From: Cannabis sativa | Lineage: Eukaryota; Streptophyta; Magnoliopsida; Rosales; Cannabaceae | Reading direction: 5' to 3' | Length of the DNA stretch: 64,000 bases | Assembly: GCF_029168945.1 (NCBI RefSeq) | Contig: NC_083603.1 | Location: 20,708,001-20,772,000 of the forward strand | Part shown: positions 35,345 through 46,637 of the stretch, one piece after another | How the letters are laid out: each line of letters begins with the position of its first letter | Numbering within the stretch: the first letter of the stretch is position 1 | Program-made: the position numbers and the translations under genes | The notes under the pieces: generated by a model | Told to the model about the DNA's origin: nothing | The model's input: only the letters and a program-made list of their open reading frames with translations | Databases searched by the model: none

Positions 35345-37227
35345 TGTTGGGTTTTATGCCCTAAATAAAACTCATTTCAATATAATCAGATTTACTTATT
35401 AATATAGATCAGAAATAACATTTAATGTTGCATGGTTCACATGATTTATTTCATGATTATATGTACATAATGTATAAATTCATCTGAAACCCTTTTCACA
35501 TACTTGATCCTGTTTATTGTGTCGTCAACACATTGGAAAGTAAACATGACTATGTGAATAAAGTTTCCTAGATTTATCAGACATAGGGTTTTACTGATAT
35601 GATAATCTACAACAAGAGTTTACTTGTATTTGGAGAAATACTATGTTCTTTCCAGAGCATTGGTTAAAGTAAAGCTCAGGTTGGATGCATGGAGTATGCA
35701 TCGGAAGGGACCGATATTGAACTTTGACTTAGATTTATTAAACTTACCGTAATATCTATTCAAGTCAATATCGCCTAGTTGATCCTAGATCAAATGATCT
35801 TAATCCTGATATGTTTAGGCTCAATCTCGAGAGGCTATTCGTGTTCTTTGATTTGTTAGTTAAGCCTACTTTTAGGTCAGGGTGATACGTACATTTTGGG
35901 AACACGGTAGTGCAATTGAGTGGGAGCGCTAGCATAAACATGGAATCTATAGCTTCTATCTGGCGAATAGTAAGCAAAGGATGATCTCCTTCGAGCTTGA
36001 CCAAACGAACATAAATGGTGGAGTACTCATTTCACATTAGCTGAAATATCATTTATACGGGGTCAAGTGTTTTAAGGAATAAATACATTGTAGGGTGTAA
36101 CGGTAATTTAATCCCTTTACAGTGTAGATCATTCATATAGAGGATCATTGATCACATTAGGATTATAACAATGGATAACTAATGATGTGTCTATATGGTG
36201 GAACATATAGAGCATTCTATATACTGAGAGTGCAATTCTGAGTTCTATGCGTGGATTCAACGAAGAATTAATAAGTTAGTGAATTTTAGTGCTAAATTCT
36301 TGATCTACTTATTGGAAGCTCGGTTATATAGACCCATGGTCCCCCCACTAGTTGAGATAATATTGCTTGTAAGACTCATGTAATTGGTTTTGATTAATCA
36401 ATTATAATTCACAAATTAGACTATGTCTATTTGTGAAATTTTCACTAAGTAAGGGCGAAATTGTAAAGAAAGAGTTTATAGGGGCATATTTGTTAATTAT
36501 GATACTTTGTATGGTTCAATTAATAAATATGATAAATGACAATATTATTTAATAATTATTTATAGTTATTAAATAGTTAGAATTGGCATTTAAATGATTG
36601 AATTAGGAAATTGGCATTTTTGAGAAAATCAGATACAAAAGTGGTAAAATTGCAAAATTGCAAAAATCAAGGCCCAGTCCACCTAGCATAGGGCCGGCCA
36701 CTTGTGTTATCTTTTTTAAATGATTTTTTCATTATTTTAATGCCATATAATTCAAACCAAACCCTAGAGGAATGCTATAAATAGATAGTGAAGGCTTCAG
36801 GAAAATAAGACACTTTCTGAATCAGAAAAACCTGAGCCTCCACTCTCTTCTCTAGCCGCCACTCTCTCTCTCTTTTCTTCCTCAATATTTCGAACCTCTC
36901 TTAGTGATTAGAGTAGTGCCCACACACATCAAGTGATACCTCAATCATAGTGAGGAAGATCGTGAAGAAAGATCATCAAGAAAGGAGATTCGGCATCAAA
37001 GATTCGGAGAAAGAGATCCGAGTTCGTATATTGATAATGCTCTGCTACAGAAAGGAATCAAGGGCTAGATATCTGAACGGAAGGAGTCATATTATTCCGC
37101 TGCACCCAATGTAAGGTTTCTTAAACTTTATATGTGTTTATTTTATCGTTTTAGAAAGTTCATATTTAGGATGTTAATAAACATACTTGTGAGTAGATCT
37201 AAGATCCTGGTAAAATAAATTCCAACA
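35345..37227 (+). repeat. Copia-C 5' LTR (1883 bp)
   Basis: TGTTGGG to CCAACA. A TATAAATAG is at 36776-36784 and GTAAGG at 37111-37116. The antisense 79-residue ORF at 35765-36004 recurs in other LTRs of this family and is not a gene. Confidence 0.93.
36776..36784 (+). promoter_or_regulatory. TATA box in Copia-C 5' LTR
   Basis: TATAAATAG, about 450 bp before the LTR end and followed by transcript-like U5 sequence. The homologous TATAAATAG at 63897-63905 in the last LTR supports it. Confidence 0.6.
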
Positions 37228-37229
37228 AC

Positions 37230-37246
37230 TGGCCTCAGAGCCATGG
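37230..37246 (+). other. Copia-C primer binding site
   Basis: TGGCCTCAGAGCCATGG, two bases after the LTR. It differs from the initiator-Met site at three or fewer positions. Confidence 0.7.
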
Positions 37247-38702
37247 TAATTGATTTACTTACATGTAATTTGGACTTTAAAACGATTGTTTGTATGTTCT
37301 TTGGATGGTATCATGTTGTATTGAGTGTTATTTGATGATTGATTGATGATTGTGAAATTTTCGTGAAAAATAATTGTTATTTCGGTTCTGGCATTATTTT
37401 TATTGGATAGTATGGAAAAAATTAAGCAAGTTAGCCTTTTACAGAACTCAATTTGGATTTTATTTGAATTAGTTATGATTTTTGAAGATTTGACAAAATC
37501 GGAAATTTGTCTTGATAGTTTCCTGCAATCGCAGAACTGTCCGTACAGTTTCGAATTTTTTCAATTTTCTTCAATTTTTCATACTTTTTCATGGAATTAA
37601 CTTCCAATTTTTTGTATGGTTTTGTATGTATACTATTACTATTCCTAATTCAATTCTAATTATCATTTTGAATTAATTTAAATTTTTTTAATTTAATTCA
37701 AGATATTAGTGTAATTTGAATTTGAATAGAATTAGTATTTATCTTTTTGCTTAAAAATCTATCTTATTTTTAAATTTGATTATATTTTTTTTAAATTTAA
37801 GGTCAGATATTTTAAGATATTTATAATATCTTTTAAGATATTTTAAAATATCTTATCTTTTAAGATATTTTTTTAATAATATCTTATCTTTTAAGATTTT
37901 TTAATTAAATCTTTTTAGATATTTTGACCATATTTAAATTTAAAATAAGATATTTATAATCATGTAATTTTAAATAGATATAAGATATTTTGCTAATTTT
38001 TTAAATTTTGTTATTTTATTTATTTAAATTACATTTAAAAATTTGAAAAAGATATTTATTTATCTTTTCTAATTTTTTATTTAATTTTTATTTATAAAAT
38101 AACATTTAAAATTTAAAAGTAGTTAGCAAATTTTTGAAATGATATTTAGGTTGGTTGAAACCTAATTTTTTCAAAATTGTAGGTTTAATTTTAAATTTAA
38201 TTTTTTTTAATTTTCGAATTTTTTCAAATTTCTTTTAAAATTTTCGAATTTTTTTTATTATTTAATTAATTATTTTCGAAATTAAATATTTAATTTAAAA
38301 TTAAATAAATCCTACATCCAACTATCCAACTAACCTTGTTGCAGGAGTATGTGTTTTAGCTTATGTGTAAGTTTTTTAAAACCTATTATTACTTGATTGC
38401 AAATAGCCATGGTTACTTTTTGCCAGATCTAATGATCTGATGGCTCCCTTGGTCAAGTTAATAATTTGTAACAGGTAAATTTTACAATCTTCTTTCATCT
38501 GTGTATGACCTAGCAACATGATAGGACCCATCCAAAGTGTGCCTGTGTGAGCCTATGTGTTTAATTTTATTATAGATGCATATAGGTTAATGTTGCTAAA
38601 TAAAATGTCATAGTCATTGATAGATTTTATTTAGGCCCATTTAGTTTTTGGGCCTATTCAATTAATAACAGTTGTTCTTATTAAGGTCAAATTCCTCTCT
38701 TT

Positions 38703-38796
38703 TGGGCCTTGTGTGAGAGTTGGGAGCCATAGAAGTGGGTACGACATACTGAACCCAGCACCCCCTCACACAAACTACCCCAATTGTGAAGGCCCA
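38703..38796 (+). promoter_or_regulatory. Conserved GGGCC-stem leader block, Copia-C
   Basis: The best-paired copy in the window: outer stem TGGGCCTT/AAGGCCCA and inner stem GTGTGAG/CTCACAC are both perfect. Confidence 0.65.
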
Positions 38797-40454
38797 TTTG
38801 CCTGATTTGAATGACTGTACTAGGTTAATTAAACTAGTTTAACCTAATAAAATTGATTAGCAACATAATTAATTTCATTTATTTTGAAATTAATTTAAGA
38901 AAAATATAGTTTAAGGAATTTTATATTCTAAGCTAAACTATATGCATTTTCTTGTATTTAATTAAATATAGAATTATAACCATCTAGATTCTTTCTGGAA
39001 CTTAATTTAAATTTTTCATTAAATATTCCTATTTAAGTTGATATTTAGTTATCTTCAACTAACCAACTTAAATCTGAATATCTTTTGAATTCAAAATTTC
39101 AAAATTAAGTTGAGGAATTTTAGGCATTGGTTATTAAGATTCTTTAGATATTTTTTTTAAGTTAATATCTTTTCAAATATTAACTTAAAATGGAATATTT
39201 TCAAATTAAGTGGTTACAACTTAATTTTTGATATTTAATTAAATTTAAATTTGAAAATATTTAAGTTCTAGATTTTTCTAGTACAACTTAAATTAGATAT
39301 TTTTTCAAATTTTGTGGAAAAGATACTTAGTCAAATAAGATATTTTCTAGATAGTTATTTATAGACTACTTATTATTTCTAATATTAAATAGGAAAATAT
39401 TATAAATTGTGAAATTAATTATTTATTAATTAATTTTGGTACAATTTATTTTAAATATATTTTTTCCTAGTATTAAACTAGAGATTAATAATTAAGCCTT
39501 CTCTACACTTAATTATTTATTTCTTGAATTTAATACATTTAATTAATTTGAAAATTAAATATCTAAGTTGATTTTTATCATCATACTTAAATATTTCTTT
39601 TTCATGACATTTAATTAAATAGAAAATTATTTTTAGTTGAAATTTATTTTTTTTTTCAACTAAATTTAAATAATTTTCAAAATATATTTTTTCTTTATTT
39701 TATTAATCAATTTTCGAAATTGTATTTCTTAAATGCTAGAATTTCGAATTTTATCTTGAAAAATAGATTAAGTTGTAAATTAATTATTTTAATTAATTCT
39801 TGGATCAACTTAAATCAATGATTTTTTCATTTATTGATTAATTTAAAATAAATTGAATTAAAGTATATTATTAGAAATAGAATTAATTAGTCAAAGGAAA
39901 ATCTAGATAGGTGATATTTTTGCTTGAAGTATTTTTCTAGTGTATTTAATTAAATAGAAAATTAATATTTAAGTTGATTTTCATCATCATACTTAAATAT
40001 TTGTAATTTTTCTTATATATTTAATTAAATAGGAAAATTATATTTTTTGTTGTAAATTAATTTTATTAATTAATTTTGGGCCAACATTAAATTAGAATAA
40101 TTTTTCCAGGATTTATTTTTTATTTTAATATGCATTTTTCGAAAATTGTATTCTTATATACTTTAATTTTTCGAAATGCAATATATATTTATAGAAAATT
40201 AAATTTGAGTTGTAAATTAATTTAAATTAATTTTGAAACAACTTAAATATTTTTTCTAAATATTTATTGGAAATTATTACTAAGATGGAAATAATTCATG
40301 TTATTTTCATATCCATCTAAGTAAAATTTATAAATATTAAATTAAAATTTATATTTAGAATTTTTCATTCTAAATTGGAAATTTTAAATAAATAAATATA
40401 TATTTAAATAGAATAAATAAAGAGAATAAAAGAAAATACAACTCTTTTTAAATA

Positions 40455-40870
40455 ATGAGCTTTATTATCAAGAGACATTCGATCTCCATTGTGGGTTTTA
40501 CACCGCGTTTGTTTTAGTGAGTAATCCTCCCTAATGGAGGAACGTTCATTAGCAATTTCGCACCGTTTAACCTCGCATGATAAGTAGTTTGTAAGTGTTT
40601 TGTATGGTATGGATCACCCTAATGGTGGCGACCATACTTGACTTGCAAATTATGAAACAATGGTGGAAGCTCATAAGATAGAATTGCCTTGACTCTCGCC
40701 TAAACGGGACAACGCTGAATTCCAATCTTGATCGAATAAAAGGTTGCTAGAATGTTTAACATTTTAGACGAGCTGACAACTCTATTCAATGAATGGTAGC
40801 TTTGACTCTCGCCTAAACGGGACACTGATATCAGTTTGTTGAAAACCTTGGAAATTATTTAGGATTGTAA
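40455..40870 (+). promoter_or_regulatory. Conserved leader module 1, Copia-C
   Basis: Hairpins TCCTCC-CTAAT-GGAGGA (40525-40541) and CACC-CTAAT-GGTG (40615-40627). CTCGCCTAAACGGGACA is at 40695-40711 and 40808-40824, 113 bp apart. Confidence 0.7.
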
Positions 40871-40994
40871 GTTTTAGTATTTTCACTTGTCATTCCTACT
40901 TACTATATGTTTATAATTTCGAATTGTGTATGAATTTATATTGAACCATGTTATTTTCGTTATTAAGTTGTAGTTTAATTTCGAATCTTCATTG

Positions 40995-41215
40995 TTGGTC
41001 TAACTTGGCTTGTTTATCTAATGAGATAAATCCCTAGTGGATTTTCACCATTAGACATACATAATAGTGTTAGATCTCGAAAGATAAATATTGTATATGC
41101 GACATCTAGCTGTTCATCAATTGATGACACCTTAGACTAGTATTTTTACGATATAAAATAAGAAGATTATATAAATAAGATTACTTTGACTTTCGCTAAT
41201 CGAAGCATCGTTGGA
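40995..41215 (+). promoter_or_regulatory. Diverged leader module 2, Copia-C
   Basis: Same order as in Copia-A: an AAATCC-CTAGT-GGATTT hairpin near 41028-41043 (loop changed by one base), ATCTCGAAAGATAA, and TTGACTTTCGCTAATCG near 41186. Confidence 0.55.
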
Positions 41216-41339
41216 TTCTTATTTTAAACGAAATTATCCTAATTCCTCTTAGCTTATTCATTTCGAATTAGCTTTCAAATATATCATTGGATGAATGGTC
41301 TATGAATCATTTCATGTCAATATATTTTCTCTTAAGAAA

Positions 41340-43635
41340 TTAAATGACGCATATGATTATAACCCCGAAATTCTATTCCCAATTGATATAAATCCTCAAT
41401 CTTAGAAATCTCCTACTTGTATGGGCAAATCTGACTTAGAGTTTGTATTAGTAGTGGTGGTCCAAGAAAGAATTACTCATTAAATTTGGTTGAATTTAAG
41501 TCTTTGACTTTAATTTTAGATTCCAAATAGAAATTTTCTTAAATTTCTAATTCCGAATACAATACGTTACACTTTCTCAAGTGTTTAATATCCATCTTTT
41601 ATTAATGGATTAAAAGCTGTATGGAATGTGAGTTAGGTGATTCTGTGACCGGGATCCACTTGAAGTATTCTAAGAACTCTTCGATGTAACTAAACCTATG
41701 TCATCATAGACACTACCACATTTTCTTAATCTATGGCATTTGTATCTTGTTCATAGTGGATTTGACAAGATCAATCTCTGCAAAGAGTTAATATGCCTAT
41801 ATCCACTGAATGTAGTTCATCTCATTCACAGACGAATGTACATTCAGGGGTGGATATGAGTTTTTCGTTGTATTCTTAAAACGATAACTCTAGATTATAC
41901 CTTATGCAAAGAAATTTGAAATGTTTGAAAAATTTCATTAATTTCTAGCAATGGTTAAACACCATTAAGGTAAGTGGTTAAAGATCTTGCGAACTGATAG
42001 GGGTGGAGAAATAGTTAGTAGATATGCAGTTCAAAGATCATTAAATTGATTTTTGAATAATATCCAAACTTACCTCCCCGTAAATTTCGAGTTGCATGTT
42101 GATGATTAGTTACTAGTCGTTGCCTAAATCCTTCTATGGTAATACAATTTCGAATGATGTAATGGTTTTATACTTAATGTAAATCATTACTAGATTCATG
42201 GATGACCTAATCAAAATCTTAAGAAAAGCTAGAACTCGTTAACCATGGTTTCTTAGCTATTCTAAGTGATTAGGGGTGGACCATCCCATTGTCAATAGAT
42301 AAGAAAGTGTTTGTTCAAACAAATACTACTTTTCTAAGAAAATGACTAAGTCCGAAAAACAAGTAGCAAATAAAGGAGATACTTAATTCTTGATTCCAAA
42401 AGTGTTCTATCATCTTATATGACATATGATGATCCCACTGCCCTCTGTTGTCTTGTCACAACCGAAGAGATCAATACCATTTAGTTTTCTTAGACATAAT
42501 TCACGGTACCTTGTCGTAGTGGGAGAGTTTCTAGGAACTCACCTTCTTATGACTTGGGAGACACTAGTGATTAAAATCCATTGTGAGTTTAAACAAGTAA
42601 TGGATTGTCAAGATAAGAAACTAAGAAGAAAGCCAATAGAACTATGGTTTAATCCATTCACATGGAGTAACCTAAAGTTTTCTATTACAAGGACATAAAA
42701 GGAAATTTTCGTTTATAAGTCCATTCAATGGACTTAACAAAACTTCCTGTTCCTAGTATTATAGGTTTGAGTTTATCTAAACCTATGGCTTGTGGTATAC
42801 ACAGTAATTACTTACTCTAATGCAAGCAACTTACTTTAGTAAGATGAAGCATTTTCTTTCTAATGGCAATCTATAGAAGCTTCACAACTTCTTAGGCATA
42901 GATTTTATTTATCTAAGGAAAAGTCTCAACTATTCCAGAAAAGATAAAGCCATGAAAAAATTTCTTATATCAACAGTGAGAGGTCTTAGATATGCTTTTG
43001 TATGCCTTAGACCAGACACCTGCTGTTGAGTGGGAGTAATGAGTAGGTATCGGCATTAATCCAGGAGAAGAACATTGGAAGACAATCAAGTAAATCTTAA
43101 GATAAAGAAGAGGAACTATATGTTAGTCTATAAGGGTGTGTTTAAAACTCTTAGACTACACCATATCAGATTTCGAAATTTGCCTTTGTGCTAGTAAATC
43201 TTTACGATAAGATGGTGGTTACTACTGGGGGTGGAATAGTGATTTTGGAGAAGTGTAAAAACCTATCCAGTCTCTAGGTCTACCGAAAGGGACCGAATGT
43301 TAAAGGCACGGGAAAGTTACTTATTCGGTCTAAGGAAAGTTCTATACATCTTTGGCACCATTCCAAATTGCCTTAAACTACTAGTGTTAATTTCACGATT
43401 AACCAAAAGTAGTTGCCAAAGGTATAGAATCCGGTATCCCAAGAGAGTAAACATATAGAGAGGAATTTCACATTATCAATGATTTTGTGATTAAAGGAAG
43501 AGTAATGGTGGAGAAAAGGTTGTGGTTAATTCAACCTTTCAGATCCTATTACGAGGAGTTTACTACTACTACACTTGATTTGTATATCAAGGTGTTGAGA
43601 TTATTTGAAACGCACTTTTTGTTTTATATTAGTGC
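41340..43635 (+). pseudogene. Copia-C decayed pol remnant
   Basis: Parallel to 28040-30188. CGAACTGATAGGGGTGGAG (41989-42007) marks the former integrase R-T-D-R-G-G-E. Later stretches near 43010-43110 and 43220-43260 correspond to RT and RNase H. No frame is open beyond about 90 codons. Confidence 0.7.
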
Positions 43636-43646
43636 AAGTGGGAGTT
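43636..43646 (+). other. Copia-C polypurine tract
   Basis: AAGTGGGAGTT directly before the 3' LTR. Confidence 0.8.
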
Positions 43647-45528
43647 TGTTGGGTTTTATGCCCTAAATAAAACTCATTTCAATATAATCGTATTTACTTA
43701 TTAATATAGATCGAAATAACATTTAATGTTGCATGGTTCACATGATTTATTTCATGATTATATGTACATAATGTATAAATTCATCCGAAACCCTTTTCAC
43801 ATACTTGATCCCGTTTATTGTGTCGTCAACACATTGGAAAGTAAACATGACTATGTGAATAAAGTTTCCTAGATTTATCGGACATAGGGTTTTACCGATA
43901 TGATAATCTACAACTAGAGTTTACTTGTATTTGGAGAAATACTATGTTCTTTCCGAGCATTGGTTAAAGTAAAGCTCGGAGTTGGATGCATGGAGTATGC
44001 ATCGGAAGGGACCGATATTGAACTTTGACTTAGATTTATTAAACTTACCGTAATATCTATTCAAGTCAATATCGCCTAGTTGATCCTAGATCAAATGATC
44101 TTAATCACGATATGTTTAGGCTCAATCTCGAGAGGCTATTCGTGTTCTTTGATTTGTTAGTTAAGCCTACTTTTAGGTCAGGGTGATACGTACATTTTGG
44201 GAACACGGTAGTGCAATTGAGTGGGAGCGCTAGCATAAACATGGAATCTATAGCTTCTATCTGGCGAATAGTAAGCAAAGGATGATCTCCTTCGAGCTTG
44301 ACCAAACGAACATAAATGGTGGAGTACTCATTTCACATTAGCTGAAATATCATTTATACGGGGTCAAGTGTTTTAAGGAATAAATACATTGTAGGGTGTA
44401 ACGGTAATTTAATCCCTTTACAGTGTAGATCATTCATATAGAGGATCATTGATCACATTAGGATTATAACAATGGATAACTAATGATGTGTCTATATGGT
44501 GGAACATATAGAGCATTCTATATACTGAGAGTGCAATTCTGAGTTCTATGCGTGGATTCAACGAAGAATTAATAAGTTAGTGAATTTTAGTGCTAAATTC
44601 TTGATCTACTTATTGGAAGCTCGGTTATATAGACCCATGGTCCCCCCACTAGTTGAGATAATATTGCTTGTAAGACTCATGTAATTGGTTTTGATTAATC
44701 AATTATAATTCACAAATTAGACTATGTCTATTTGTGAAATTTTCACTAAGTAAGGGCGAAATTGTAAAGAAAGAGTTTATAGGGGCATATTTGTTAATTA
44801 TGATACTTTGTATGGTTCAATTAATAAATATGATAAATGACAATATTATTTAATAATTATTTATAGTTATTAAATAGTTAGAATTGGCATTTAAATGATT
44901 GAATTAGGAAATTGGCATTTTTGAGAAAATCAGATACAAAAGTGGTAAAATTGCAAAATTGCAAAAATCAAGGCCCAGTCCACCTAGCATAGGGCCGGCC
45001 ACTTGTGTTATCTTTTTTAAATGATTTTTTCATTATTTTAATGCCATATAATTCAAACCAAACCCTAGAGGAATGCTATAAATAGATAGTGAAGGCTTCA
45101 GGAAAATAAGACACTTTCTGAATCAGAAAAACCTGAGCCTCCACTCTCTTCTCTAGCCGCCACTCTCTCTCTCTTTTCTTCCTCAATATTTCGAACCTCT
45201 CTTAGTGATTAGAGTAGTGCCCACACACATCAAGTGATACCTCAATCATAGTGAGGAAGATCGTGAAGAAAGATCATCAGCAAAGGAGATTCAGCATCAA
45301 AGATTCAGAGAAAGAGATCCAGGTTCAGATATTGATAATGCTCTGCTACAGAAAGGAATCAAGGGCTAGATATCTGAACGGAAGGAGTCATATTATTCCG
45401 CTGCACCCAATGTAAGGTTTCTTAAACTTTATATGTGTTTATTTTATCGTTTTAGAAAGTTCATATTTAGGATGTTAATAAACATACTTGTGAGTAGATC
45501 TAAGATCCTGGTAAAATAAATTCCAACA
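43647..45528 (+). repeat. Copia-C 3' LTR (1882 bp)
   Basis: Matches the 5' LTR. Differences cluster in 43690-44110, almost all at CAG or CTG positions, while 44110-45270 shows essentially none by eye. Confidence 0.93.
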
Positions 45529-45925
45529 GATGTCTGATAATTGTACTTGAAGAAGCAGCTTTGTTAGAGCCCTCATACTTAATCTTCTTCCTCTGATTAA
45601 AGCTTGCAATGCTAGGAGGTCTCATTGCAATCAGATCCCGCTCATGGGCCCTTAACTCAGACTCGAGTTTGTCCATGTCGGAGGAGTTAGGATTGTTCAA
45701 TAAATAATATAGAACAAAACTGTTATACTCCTGAGGAAGACTATAAAGTATGAGTTTTACCCATTGTTCCTTTGATAAATCAATTCCTAGTAGATTTGCC
45801 TTTTGGAATTTCAGATTCATCAACAATAGGTCCGAGTTAATGCAACTACCAGGATGCACTTTCACACTATTGAGTTCTTTTGCAAAGATACTAACTAGGA
45901 GTGGATCGGGATGAGGGTTATTCAT
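45529..45925 (-). pseudogene. Copia-B gag, N-terminally shortened
   Basis: ATG at 45925 (minus strand) follows TTGTAG by seven bases, as in Copia-E. The encoded stretch has W-V-K-L-I-L-Y-S-L-P-Q-E-Y (the usual gag L-x-S-L-P motif), E-S-E-L-R-A-H-E and a basic tail leading to the zinc knuckle at 35285-35335. Compared with the Copia-E gag, roughly 100-130 residues of the N-terminal capsid core are missing between I-F-A-K-E-L and the V-K-V-H-P-G stretch. It is in frame with the knuckle across the Copia-C insertion. Function is probably lost. Confidence 0.75.
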
Positions 45926-45936
45926 ATTGGCACTAC

Positions 45937-46637
45937 AACATATCAATAAACAAAAGTAAGGTTTTGGTTCTATAAATTCATACACAGGTTCAGAAAACAA
46001 ATAATTACATATGTTATAAAAATACTAAATCTAACATAGTTTATTTTCCAAGATTTCCAACGAACTGATACAGTGTCCCGTTTAGGCGAGAGTCAAAGCA
46101 TCATCCATTGAATAGAGTTGGCAATTCATCTAAAATGTCAAAAATTCTAGCAACCTTTTATTCGATCAAGATTGGAATTCAGCGTTGTCCCGTTTAGGCG
46201 AGAGTCAAGGCAATTCTATCTTATGAGCTTCTACCATTGTTTCGCATTCTTGTAAGTCTTATATAGTCGCCACCATTAGGGTGGTCATGAACCATATAAA
46301 TAAACCTATAAGAATACTTATCTTTCAAGATTAAACGGCGCTAACTTGCTAATGAACGTTCCTCCATTAGGGAGGATTACTCACTAAAACAATAGCTATG
46401 TAAAACCAACAATGGAGATCGAATTTCTCTTGATTAAAGCTCATTATTTAAACATGTATTTTGTTTAATCATTTATATTCCATATCTCAATAATGAAATA
46501 TTACAAATTAAAGTAAGAACTTTAATTAAATTTCAAAAATGGAATAATTTTGAAAAATATCTTATTTAAGTTGTTTAGAAAAATCTAAATACCCAACTTA
46601 AAAATATTCCTCAACCAATGACTTAATTAAATATTAC
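45937..46637 (-). other. Copia-B leader, gag-proximal part with module 1
   Basis: Holds hairpins TCCTCC-CTAAT-GGAGGA (46360-46376) and CCACC-CTAAT-GGTGG (46270-46284) in element sense, and CTCGCCTAAACGGGACA copies near 46074-46090 and 46186-46202, 112 bp apart. The candidate splice acceptor TTGTAG is the minus strand of 45933-45938. It is interrupted at 46637 by element D. Confidence 0.7.

Larger units (their letters stand above)
37247..40973 (+). other. Copia-C long non-coding leader
   Basis: AT-rich leader ending at TTGTAG (40968-40973). It holds the GGGCC-stem block (38703-38796: TGGGCCTT pairs with AAGGCCCA, and GTGTGAG with CTCACAC). Other stretches (37620-38330 and 38830-40440) are low-complexity A/T DNA with tandem-like AAGATATTTT runs near 37800-37930. 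Confidence 0.75.
35345..45528 (+). mobile_element. Copia-C: non-autonomous copia element, TSD GATGT
   Basis: LTRs are at 35345-37227 (1883 bp) and 43647-45528 (1882 bp), with duplications GATGT at 35340-35344 and 45529-45533. Total 10,184 bp. It inserted in the gag-pol of Copia-B. Outside two patches of CAG/CTG changes, the LTRs are almost identical, so it is among the youngest here. The internal region parallels Copia-A: leader, modules 1 and 2, decayed pol, and no gag or pol ORF. Confidence 0.93.

Noticed and set aside
35765..36004. A 60-79 residue ORF, starting M-V-K-L-E-G-D-H-P-L-L, found antisense in several LTRs (4152, 17862, 18292, 35765, 44105, 62887)
   Set aside because: It recurs only because the LTR recurs; the LTRs of A, B and E have it broken by indels or stops, and it runs against the element transcript. 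No sign of coding selection.
37800..37930. AAGATATTTT-rich stretch considered as a matrix-attachment site or origin
   Set aside because: It is part of the low-complexity A/T leader of Copia-C, and similar runs occur throughout these leaders.
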